DNA of 7,510 bases, taken from contig JAHJQH010000006.1 in the NCBI GenBank assembly GCA_018819375.1, positions 1 through 7,510 on the forward strand, in the 5' to 3' direction. Made by a program: the position numbers and the translations under genes. The notes beneath the pieces are model-generated. The model was not told where the DNA came from, made no database searches, and saw only the letters and a list, made by a program, of their open reading frames with translations. Below, one piece after another: positions 1-5,197 of the stretch. Origin of the DNA: Nanobdellota archaeon (GTDB taxonomy: Archaea; Nanobdellota; Nanobdellia; SCGC-AAA011-G17; GW2011-AR20). The first letter of the stretch is position 1, and each line of letters starts with the position of its first letter.

Positions 1-1
1 G

Positions 2-418
2 AACATACAGCTAATCCCAAGGAGATTTCACGACCAGTACTGGGCAAAGGAATACACAGGTCTTGATTGGAGAACCTTAAAATCTCCTGTTCATCAGGCA
101 GACGCATTTGAACCCTCTGAACCATATGAAGGAACTTATAGACACGAGGAAAACAAACTGAACCCAAAAATCTCAAGAATGGACTCTTTTTGGATTAATC
201 TCGTTGGGGATAACAAGGGGAGTATACGGATGTGCCATCACGATACAGAAACCACCTACTGCGGAAATTGCTTCTTGTTCCCAAACAAAGGTTTAATAGC
301 AAAAACAAATCACAGAACCTTAGAGAGGTGGTCTAAGCGAGAAAGACCAAAGAGGAATGAAGAAGAAAGGAATCAAGACAAAGAAATCAAAAACCCACGA
401 CAGCAAGAACTATTCTAA
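2..418 (+). CDS. Unrecognised protein, C-terminal 138 residues (5' end outside the window)
   Basis: The frame is open from the first bases of the window to a TAA at 416-418. The residues before the first internal Met (179) read like ordinary protein (HDQYWAKEYTGLDW, then a Pro/Glu-rich stretch), so this is the tail of a longer gene rather than a 79-residue ORF starting at 179. Visible features are a Cys/His cluster (MCHHDTETTYCGNC, C-x8-C-x2-C with two His) that could bind metal, followed by a strongly charged Arg/Lys/Glu tail of about 35 residues. The last five residues are QQELF, resembling the short sliding-clamp-binding pentapeptide of DNA-repair and replication proteins (QxxLF). I do not recognise the family. 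A nucleic-acid role would fit the basic tail and the terminal motif, but this is inference. No terminator-like T-run follows; the downstream DNA is A/C-rich. Confidence 0.7.
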   Translation, partial: NIQLIPRRFHDQYWAKEYTGLDWRTLKSPVHQADAFEPSEPYEGTYRHEENKLNPKISRMDSFWINLVGDNKGSIRMCHHDTETTYCGNCFLFPNKGLIAKTNHRTLERWSKRERPKRNEEERNQDKEIKNPRQQELF

Positions 419-582
419 TAAACAAGAATCATCCTAACCATCAAAAACCTTTCTAACAAGCAAGAACAATTACCCCCTCACAACAATCTCTCCCGCAACA
501 AAACAGCAAAAAAAGAATCCCTCAAAGAATTCAAGACAATCAAGCATCCCTGTTTTGAGCCATCAATTTCCACTGAAAATTA
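419..582. other. Gene-free A/C-rich intergenic stretch
   Basis: No supported gene lies between the end of the partial CDS and the hicB promoter. From 421 to 540 the + strand is about 78% A+C with very little G (8 G in 120 bases by hand count). No hairpin or T-run terminator is evident. The composition matches the blocks near 1920-2250 and 7300-7510. Confidence 0.6.
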
Positions 583-598
583 GAAAAGTTTATATAAT
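583..598 (+). promoter_or_regulatory. Archaeal BRE/TATA promoter of hicBA
   Basis: GAAAAG followed by TTTATATAAT is a good BRE plus TATA box (TATA core 589-597). Transcription should start about 25 bases downstream, near 617-622, giving a leader of roughly 35 bases to the ATG at 654. The box lies downstream of the first in-frame ATG (555), which therefore cannot be the start on this transcript. Confidence 0.65.
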
Positions 599-643
599 CA
601 TAATCCTAATACACTATAACCAAGCCACAATAAAAATAAGGCC

Positions 644-647
644 GGAG
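644..647 (+). promoter_or_regulatory. Shine-Dalgarno site fixing the hicB start
   Basis: GGAG lies six bases before the ATG at 654. With the TATA box at 589-597 it decides the start in favour of 654 over the upstream in-frame ATG at 555. Confidence 0.6.
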
Positions 648-653
648 ATTAAG

Positions 654-884
654 ATGGAAAAGAAACCTTTTGATATTGTTATAAACGAGGAATTTGTTAA
701 TAAGAAAAAAATATTTGTTGTTCACTGCCTAGACCTGGGTATAGCTAGTCAGGGACATACATATGAAGAAGCTCTTAAGAATATAAAGGATGCTATACTG
801 CTCTATTTGGAAGAATGTTCTGAAGAGATACCAAAACAACAAAAGGAATTAATGCCCCCAATGGCAACAAGATTATTCCTATGA
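654..884 (+). CDS. hicB: HicB-family antitoxin (short form)
   Basis: This 76-residue product has the HicB signature: a beta strand with FVVHCLDLGIASQGHTYEEALKNI and then an amphipathic helix (IKDAILLYLEE). The family folds like a partial RNase H domain and neutralises the HicA mRNA interferase in the cytoplasm; many full-length HicB proteins also carry a C-terminal DNA-binding domain that represses the operon. No such domain is visible here, as the protein ends about 20 residues after the helix. I chose ATG 654 because GGAG is correctly spaced and a TATA box sits upstream; the 33-residue extension to ATG 555 would be translated from promoter DNA. The stop TGA (882-884) overlaps the ATG (881-883) of the following hicA remnant, the usual coupled arrangement, although HicB-first order is less common than hicA-hicB. 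The gene looks intact while its partner is broken. Confidence 0.85.
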   Translation: MEKKPFDIVINEEFVNKKKIFVVHCLDLGIASQGHTYEEALKNIKDAILLYLEECSEEIPKQQKELMPPMATRLFL

Positions 885-1107
885 AATTGCCAACTATTTC
901 TGGGCTTAGGGTGATTAAGACATTAAACAAGTGAGGGTTTTATATTAGCAGGCAGTCTGGAAGCCATATAATTTTAACTAAACAAGAAGCAGGGAAAAAG
1001 ATTGTGTGGTTGTTCCAAAGCATAAGGAATTAGCAAAAGGAACTTTATCGAGTATTATCTCCCAGGCGGGCTTAGATAAGGAAAGCTTCATAAACGCTCT
1101 AACATAA
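881..1107 (+). pseudogene. hicA: Broken HicA mRNA-interferase toxin (nonsense codon plus frameshift)
   Basis: Starting at the ATG overlapping the hicB stop, the frame reads MKLPTISGLRVIKTLNK and then hits TGA at 932-934. Past the stop, the same frame continues GFYISRQSGSHIILTKQEAG, which is the HicA core with the catalytic His of the Gly-Ser-His motif (codon 965-967). At about 1004-1009 (GTGTGG) the frame is lost. From 1009 a different frame gives VVPKHKELAKGTLSSIIS and then QAGLDKESFINALT, ending at TAA 1105-1107, which is the conserved HicA C-terminus. The net shift is one base lost or two gained, possibly slippage in the GTGTG run. HicA normally cleaves mRNA through a double-stranded-RNA-binding-like fold. 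With two lesions the full product cannot be made by normal decoding. The reconstructed length (about 75 residues) is normal for HicA. A metagenome assembly error could explain one lesion, less easily both. Confidence 0.85.
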
Positions 1108-1140
1108 ACCCAAAAAAACAAAAAGAAAAAAAGAAAAGAC
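1108..1140 (-). terminator. Oligo-T terminator tract of the MscS-like gene
   Basis: The + strand is nearly pure A with a few C and G bases. Read on the minus strand just past the stop of the 1141-1818 gene, this is a series of T-runs (up to seven T), the typical intrinsic termination signal of archaeal RNA polymerase. There is no stem-loop, as expected for archaea. It also separates the convergent hicA remnant. Confidence 0.5.
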
Positions 1141-1818
1141 CTAATGTCTTAATAGGTCTCTTATGTCCTTGATGATGGACTTTGATTCTATCTGCAGTCC
1201 TTTACCAAGCCCGATTCCAAGTGCGATTGCAATTCCAACGGCAAATGCACCAATCAGCAGAAGGAATGTGTTCTCAAGTATGGATGCCTGCACTCCAATC
1301 TGGTTCAATGCAATGATGGCAACCATAAACACTATCACGAACTTGATTATCCTGCTGAAAAATCTCACGCCTCTTAATTCTGTGTGCTCCTCAATCTTCA
1401 TTGATATGAAGTGTGCAACTGCAATACCAAATATCACTACGATTGCTGCAATAATTACATTAGGTATCCATAGCACAAATTCATTCAGAACACCAGATAA
1501 GGTTCCCAAGTTCAAGAGGGCAACTGCTGACTGCAGGAAGATTATGAAGACATACCATTTCAGAATCTCCCCAAAAATATTAGACAGCCTCATATGCCCA
1601 ACAGCTTTGGAATATTTCGCCTTTGACATATACCTGTCTAACCCGGCTTTGTTCAGTATTACCCTCAACAAGTGTCCCAATCCAAGTGCCACAAAATAAC
1701 CTATTATAAGGATAATTAATGCAGCAACTATGCCTGGCAGAATATTTACAAAACTATTCCATAGTGTCACAAGCGGACTTAGAATTAAAGAACCCGTTGC
1801 TGTAACAGTATCTACCAT
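1141..1818 (-). CDS. TM-helix-repeat / MscS-like membrane protein without the cytoplasmic beta domain
   Basis: The 225-residue protein is predicted to have five membrane helices, at about residues 25-48, 85-104, 117-139, 156-174 and 183-205. The last helix, AFAVGIAIALGIGLGKGLQ, is a Gly/Ala-rich pore-lining type like TM3 of small-conductance mechanosensitive channels, and the repeated helix pattern matches the conserved TM-helix family (PF05552) found next to or fused with MscS domains. The protein stops about 20 residues after this helix, so the MscS beta and alpha/beta vestibule is missing. It could be a minimal stretch-activated or osmotic-release channel; function is inferred from the fold only. 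The ATG at 1818 is supported by an excellent Shine-Dalgarno site and an upstream TATA box. It appears monocistronic, with a T-rich terminator before the convergent hicA remnant. Confidence 0.85.
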   Translation of the reverse strand: MVDTVTATGSLILSPLVTLWNSFVNILPGIVAALIILIIGYFVALGLGHLLRVILNKAGLDRYMSKAKYSKAVGHMRLSNIFGEILKWYVFIIFLQSAVALLNLGTLSGVLNEFVLWIPNVIIAAIVVIFGIAVAHFISMKIEEHTELRGVRFFSRIIKFVIVFMVAIIALNQIGVQASILENTFLLLIGAFAVGIAIALGIGLGKGLQIESKSIIKDIRDLLRH

Positions 1819-1824
1819 TAATTT

Positions 1825-1832
1825 TCACCTCC
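1825..1832 (-). promoter_or_regulatory. Near-perfect Shine-Dalgarno site of the MscS-like gene
   Basis: On the minus strand GGAGGTGA lies six bases before the ATG at 1818. This is complementary to the conserved 3' end of 16S rRNA (ATCACCTCC), the best ribosome-binding site in the window, and it fixes the start. Confidence 0.75.
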
Positions 1833-1881
1833 TCTTTTTTTGTTGATTAATAAAAACTTATTAAAAAAACTAATCATTAGC

Positions 1882-1898
1882 CCTTTATATATTTTTCT
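1882..1898 (-). promoter_or_regulatory. TATA promoter of the MscS-like gene
   Basis: The minus strand reads AGAAAAATATATAAAGG, a purine-rich BRE-like element followed by a TATA box centred near 1888. Transcription should start near 1860-1865, leaving a leader of about 40-45 bases that includes the strong Shine-Dalgarno site. Confidence 0.55.
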
Positions 1899-2020
1899 AA
1901 TCAAAATGATTATTCCAAAGTAGCCACACAACGAAGTAAACAAACAATCACAAACACCACGCCCCTTTAATCAGACAGGGACAAGACAACCTCACATTAA
2001 CACCACAATACGCAAAACAA

Positions 2021-2044
2021 CACTACAACACTACAACACTACAA
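2021..2044. repeat. Tandem octamer CACTACAA x3
   Basis: Three perfect copies occupy 2021-2028, 2029-2036 and 2037-2044, followed by CCC. They sit inside the A/C-rich block. Confidence 0.8.
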
Positions 2045-2111
2045 CCCACGACACCAGACCACGAACTAAACAAACAAAAACAAACACCCCCCACAAACAA
2101 CTCTAATCTGT

Positions 2112-2211
2112 CAAACACAATCCAACACTTCAAAACAATAATCACGCAGATACCAACAACTCCACCAAACACAATCCCACACTTCAAAAAACAATCACAT
2201 AGAACCAACAA
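2112..2211. repeat. Imperfect ~48-nt direct repeat, two copies with a 53-nt period
   Basis: The copies are 2112-2160 and 2165-2211. Both open with CAAACACAATCC, then (A or C)ACACTTCAAAA, then an A-rich variable part, then ATCAC, and both close with ACCAACAAC. In the first 24 bases only one differs. They lie 70-170 bases upstream of the gene starting at 2283 and could be a duplicated binding region or a simple duplication in low-complexity DNA. Confidence 0.65.
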
Positions 2212-2243
2212 CCAATCACCCCCAGATATTACACTACACTCAA

Positions 2244-2260
2244 ACCAAAAACCATATAAA
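2244..2260 (+). promoter_or_regulatory. TATA promoter giving a leaderless transcript for the 2283 gene
   Basis: CATATAAA at 2253-2260 is preceded by an A/C-rich stretch. A start about 26 bases after the box centre falls at 2280-2284, on the ATG at 2283 itself. No Shine-Dalgarno site precedes that ATG, which agrees with a leaderless mRNA. Confidence 0.55.
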
Positions 2261-2282
2261 CCCGTCAATTCAATAAACCTCT

Positions 2283-3893
2283 ATGCGTTCTGTAAAAGAA
2301 AAATGGATGTTTCTGGCAATATACTCATTTCTGATTCTATTTCATAATGCCTTTCCCGTGCAGGCGCAGGAAATTACACTACTGGGGACAAAAATCCCTT
2401 ACATTCTTTTTGTTCCTCTCCTAATAATCGTGGCGGGATTGTTGTTCTTTCTCGTGGTTTTTATCAAGGATTTTCTGCCAAAACTGAAGATAAAGAGAAT
2501 CAAACTGCACTCTAGGACAAAAAAGAAAGAACAAAAGAAAAAGGAACTGGAAGATAAGACAAAATACTACCGAAAGTCTATGAAGGAGTTAAAGAGAAAA
2601 ATAAAGAAGTTAGGTCCTGGAGAAGCCATCAAGGAAGTGTCAATTTTCACAAAGGATTTCCTGGGATTTGTTTTTGATATTCCCACTCAATATTCTTATG
2701 AAGAGTTAATTCCAAAACTAAAAGGCCACAAGACAGAAGAGAAGTTAATTGAACAGCTTTCAGAAATTGTGTATGGTGGGGAAGAAATAAAGAAGTTGCA
2801 GGTTAATCTTATGGTTTCAGAACTGGAAAACCTAATGGCAAAACATCTTAGGTTAGAACTGCCAAAACAAACAGAATCCACTTTCAGGACAAAACTTAAG
2901 TCCTCTCAATTTTTCCTGAAATTGCATCATCTCCTGCATTCAAAAAAAGCAGGAACAAGAGGAGATTTAGAACCGCCAAAACCAGGAGAGTTTAAAAAAC
3001 CAGGAGAAATTAAAACACCAAAAGCAAAAACCACCTTAAGCCAAGAAGAACAAGAGGAATTAGGCATCCAAAAGAAGAATTTACTGACAAAATGGATTAC
3101 TTATAATAAGAATAAAAGAAGAAAAAAAGAAATTCTGAACCTGCTTAAATTCGGGAGAAGATACATAAAAGACCATTCCAAAGCAGCAAGAGTATATTCC
3201 AGGGCACTTCTCCTTTATTATAGGCTTCCCCTAAAAGAGGAAAAAGAGATAATGGATGAGATGGTGGGTTTTGAGAAAGATATGTCTTTTCACAAAGAGC
3301 AGAAAAGACTCATTGAAATAAAGAATGAAATGACAAACCTGAAGAAAAATGGAAAAACCATATCTCTTCGGGGCATCAGTGCAATAAAAAATCTGGCTCA
3401 CGTCATAAAAGAGGCTAACCGCAAGAAAGAAAAGAAAAAGCACGAGAAACTTCCTGAAGAAGAAACTCATAAATCTCCCAAGAAATATATTCTGGCAGAT
3501 TTGGAAAAAGAACTGAAAAAGTTAAGGATACACCACGCACCCCGCGCAGGAGAAATAGAAAATATTTTTGAGCATAAGATAATGATTCCAGCAGAGCCAA
3601 ATATCAAGCTCATACCTGGGACAACAAGGAAAATAGAACTGCCTGCCCCTCCAAAAAAAAGAGAAAAACCTTCAAAAAACACAGGAAAAAAGCAAAAAAG
3701 TTCAGAAAAGAAACAAGGGACAGCACACAAATTCAGGAAAATAGAACTGCCTGTTCCTCCAGAACAAAAACCTCACAAAAGAATAAACACCCTTCAGCAG
3801 GAAAAAGAAGAGCTCTGCAAAAAACTAAGGCAACTAGAAAACCACAACCCGCAATCACATCAAGACAACAGCAGTTGGTTGCCTCCTTATTAA
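2283..3893 (+). CDS. Membrane-anchored, Lys-rich helical protein; possible partner of the MoxR/VWA module
   Basis: The 536-residue protein begins with a signal-peptide-like segment (hydrophobic about 9-20, possible cleavage after VQA at 26-28) and has a membrane helix at about 39-62. A long, very basic, mostly cytoplasmic part follows. Residues about 115-195 form a helical domain (SIFTKDFLGFVFDIP, YSYEELIPKLKG, LSEIVYGGEEI) that resembles, by eye, the C-terminal helical tails of DUF4129/BatD-like proteins coded near moxR and VWA genes. Residues about 229-250 are a Pro/Lys linker (EPPKPGEFKKPGEIKTPK). Residues about 266-335 form a helix pair with FGRRYIKDHSKAARVYSRAL and LLYYRLPLKEEKEI, reminiscent of TPR-like hairpins in DPANN membrane proteins. 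The C-terminal 130 residues are low-complexity and Lys/Pro-rich, with a repeated RKIELPxPP motif (449 and 485) and a final coiled-coil stretch. It is transcribed convergently to the moxR operon. Family assignment is tentative. Confidence 0.75.
   Translation: MRSVKEKWMFLAIYSFLILFHNAFPVQAQEITLLGTKIPYILFVPLLIIVAGLLFFLVVFIKDFLPKLKIKRIKLHSRTKKKEQKKKELEDKTKYYRKSMKELKRKIKKLGPGEAIKEVSIFTKDFLGFVFDIPTQYSYEELIPKLKGHKTEEKLIEQLSEIVYGGEEIKKLQVNLMVSELENLMAKHLRLELPKQTESTFRTKLKSSQFFLKLHHLLHSKKAGTRGDLEPPKPGEFKKPGEIKTPKAKTTLSQEEQEELGIQKKNLLTKWITYNKNKRRKKEILNLLKFGRRYIKDHSKAARVYSRALLLYYRLPLKEEKEIMDEMVGFEKDMSFHKEQKRLIEIKNEMTNLKKNGKTISLRGISAIKNLAHVIKEANRKKEKKKHEKLPEEETHKSPKKYILADLEKELKKLRIHHAPRAGEIENIFEHKIMIPAEPNIKLIPGTTRKIELPAPPKKREKPSKNTGKKQKSSEKKQGTAHKFRKIELPVPPEQKPHKRINTLQQEKEELCKKLRQLENHNPQSHQDNSSWLPPY
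3627..3753 (+). repeat. 19-nt perfect direct repeat encoding RKIELPxPP
   Basis: AGGAAAATAGAACTGCCTG occurs at 3627-3645 and again at 3735-3753, in the same reading frame of the 2283-3893 gene. Each copy is continued by a Val or Ala codon and two Pro codons. Identical codon use in both copies points to a recent internal duplication or to conversion between copies. Confidence 0.8.
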
Positions 3894-4144
3894 AGATGAT
3901 ACTTTTTCTTATACCCCTCCACTTCCCCATAATCCAATTTTTGAAGTAAAAGTGATTCTCCTTCCTTAATAACCTTATGGACCTCATTCACGAATTTTCC
4001 TTTTATCCGTAACATCCACCCCAACCCACATTCATCACAGAACAAGTATTCTGGCTTGCCCCCTTTAGGAATCTCACGTTTAAGAATAAATGCCTTCTCC
4101 CTCTCAATAACATCAGTTATGTTCTCACATATTCTGAGCATCAT
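3890..4144 (-). CDS. Small CxxC protein of unknown function
   Basis: The 84-residue product has no membrane segment. Its notable feature is EYLFCDECGLGW (Cys36, Cys39), half of a zinc ribbon, with another Cys at position 6. With so few ligands a metal would need a dimer or His residues (56, 83). An alternating hydrophobic and charged pattern follows (KGKFVNEVHKVIKEGESLLLQKL). I do not recognise the family. A real gene is supported by a strong TATA box placed so that transcription starts within a few bases of the ATG at 4144 (a second ATG follows at once), and by convergence with the 2283 gene exactly at the stop codons: TTAA at 3890-3893 gives TAA to both strands. It is co-oriented with the moxR operon upstream but separated from it by 117 bases and has its own promoter. 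Confidence 0.7.
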   Translation of the reverse strand: MMLRICENITDVIEREKAFILKREIPKGGKPEYLFCDECGLGWMLRIKGKFVNEVHKVIKEGESLLLQKLDYGEVEGYKKKYHL

Positions 4145-4166
4145 AGCTTTATTGAACCAGTAAGGG

Positions 4167-4182
4167 GTATATAAACATTTTG
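4167..4182 (-). promoter_or_regulatory. BRE/TATA promoter of the CxxC protein gene (leaderless)
   Basis: The minus strand reads CAAAATGTTTATATACC, with the TATA core at about 4168-4177. The predicted start lies near 4147, only a few bases before the ATG at 4144, so the mRNA is probably leaderless or nearly so. Confidence 0.65.
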
Positions 4183-4199
4183 CCTAAACCAGCCTAAAC
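4182..4199 (-). promoter_or_regulatory. Direct repeat GTTTAGGC x2, possible operator
   Basis: On the minus strand GTTTAGGC occurs at 4199-4192 and 4189-4182, exactly one helical turn (10 bases) apart, and directly abuts the BRE of the CxxC gene promoter. The position would suit an activator or repressor binding side by side on one DNA face. The regulator is unknown. Confidence 0.4.
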
Positions 4200-4261
4200 T
4201 TGATTAACCAATCATCAGACAAGTTCTTTTAAGAAGTTATGTCTAAGTTTAAGAAATTTGC

Positions 4262-5197
4262 CTAAGGTATTGTCCTGTATTTCGTGTTTATCAGGAACCA
4301 CTCAAATAACAAAATCACAAACACCACGAGGACAAATATGAATGACAGATCCTTTCTTATTTTCTGTTCATCCAGCCTTGAAATCTCGCTATAAGAATAT
4401 TTTAATGACTCCTTGCTTATTGCCCTGAAATACTGACCACTTGTTTCCATGGCAATCTTGACCAGCTCCTGCTCATCCAATCCTAAGACAATGGACGTCC
4501 CTTCAAGAATACCTCCTTCTTCAGTACCTACTCCTATGGTGTGCACAATCACCCCATTCTCATTAGCATAAGCAATAGCTTCCTCAATAGGAGGTCCGAT
4601 ATTAGTCTGCCCGTCTGTGAGCAGGATAACTGCCTTGGAGTTATTTGAAGGAGACAGGACACTGACAGAAGTAATAATGGCATCTCCGATGTTAGTTCCT
4701 CCTGTGACACTTACAAAAATATCTTCTATCTCTTTTTTTACATTAATTCTCTTGTCAGTTAATTTTTGTTTGACAATGGGACTTCCTGAAAAAACCACAA
4801 CCCCAAAATAGCTGTTTGGCGGGGCGACATCAACAAATTCCATTGCAGCTTCTTTGGCAGCACCCACCCTGTCTGGTGTTAGGTCATCTATTGTCATACT
4901 GTTTGAAGTGTCTATTGCAAGAACATAGTCAGTATCACTCCCATACCCAACATACCATATGGCCATGCCAGAAATAGCAAGGGTTACAAGAACAAGAGCC
5001 AAGCATCTGAGCAGCAGGAGAAAAAAATTCTTTGACAATGCCTGTCTCTCTCCAATAATATTTGAGATAGCTTCAAAATTAGCAAACTTTAAAGCCCTTC
5101 TTCTAATCCTGTTCAGGCTCTGGAAATGAATGAACACAAGTAAGGGTATGCCTAACAGGAACCATAAGAACATTGGGTCTGAAAAAGTTATCTCCAT
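4262..5197 (-). CDS. BatA-like membrane-anchored VWA protein
   Basis: The 311-residue protein opens with the BatA/aerotolerance N-terminal pattern: DPMFLWFLLGIPLLVFIHF (helix about 8-25), a basic linker with RIRRRALKFANFE, and a second helix at about 58-80. The VWA domain (about 90-265) has a complete metal-ion-dependent adhesion site: DTSNS (Asp96, Ser98, Ser100), Thr168 in TGGTNIGDAI, and Asp195 in LLTDGQTN. A third helix at about 285-303 anchors the C-terminus, so the VWA domain most likely faces outside the cytoplasm or the periplasm-like space, as in BatA. Family proteins work with MoxR ATPases in envelope stress or protein-complex maturation; the client here is unknown. The start overlaps the end of the DUF58 gene by 10 bases, which implies translational coupling. 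It is the last gene of the operon, and no clear T-run follows the stop. Confidence 0.9.
   Translation of the reverse strand: MEITFSDPMFLWFLLGIPLLVFIHFQSLNRIRRRALKFANFEAISNIIGERQALSKNFFLLLLRCLALVLVTLAISGMAIWYVGYGSDTDYVLAIDTSNSMTIDDLTPDRVGAAKEAAMEFVDVAPPNSYFGVVVFSGSPIVKQKLTDKRINVKKEIEDIFVSVTGGTNIGDAIITSVSVLSPSNNSKAVILLTDGQTNIGPPIEEAIAYANENGVIVHTIGVGTEEGGILEGTSIVLGLDEQELVKIAMETSGQYFRAISKESLKYSYSEISRLDEQKIRKDLSFIFVLVVFVILLFEWFLINTKYRTIP

Larger units (their letters stand above)
1900..2250. other. Long gene-free block with extreme A+C bias on the + strand
   Basis: This divergent intergenic region holds no convincing gene. In 1981-2220 there are only 9 G and 26 T in 240 bases (about 85% A+C). The 60 bases from 2041 contain only 3 G and 1 T. 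Within it are an octamer triplication (2021-2044) and an imperfect ~48-nt direct repeat (2112-2211). The minus-strand open frame of 81 codons here is a by-product of the lack of T on the + strand, which removes stop codons on the other strand. A structured RNA is unlikely from the + strand because G is nearly absent. Confidence 0.7.

Noticed and set aside
555..653. N-terminal extension of HicB from ATG 555
   Set aside because: It overlaps the TATA box at 589-597 and is read upstream of the likely transcription start; ATG 654 has GGAG at the right distance and gives a normal HicB length.
932..934. TGA in hicA as a recoded sense codon
   Set aside because: hicB itself ends in TGA at 882-884 where the family ends, no selenocysteine-type element is seen, and hicA carries an independent frameshift, so degradation or sequence error is simpler.
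1163..1699. Plus-strand open frame of 178 codons opposite the MscS-like gene
   Set aside because: It is a shadow of the real minus-strand gene, which has a strong Shine-Dalgarno site, promoter and clear membrane-protein pattern; the antisense product has no recognisable pattern.
1947..1961. 15-nt match ATCACAAACACCACG also found at 4314-4328 inside the VWA gene
   Set aside because: A/C-only words recur easily in such biased DNA; the second copy is antisense coding sequence for a Val/Ile-rich membrane helix. No extension beyond 15 nt.
2023..2268. Minus-strand open frame of 81 codons rich in Val, Cys, Trp and Gly
   Set aside because: It lies in the A/C-only block; the minus strand there is G/T-rich, so stop codons (all need A) are rare by composition. 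The amino-acid make-up simply reflects this, it covers the promoter of the 2283 gene, and no Shine-Dalgarno site or TATA box supports it.
4220..4240. Possible hairpin after the VWA gene (TTCTT-TT-AAGAA)
   Set aside because: The stem is only five A/T-rich pairs and no T-run follows on the minus strand, so it is too weak to call a terminator.
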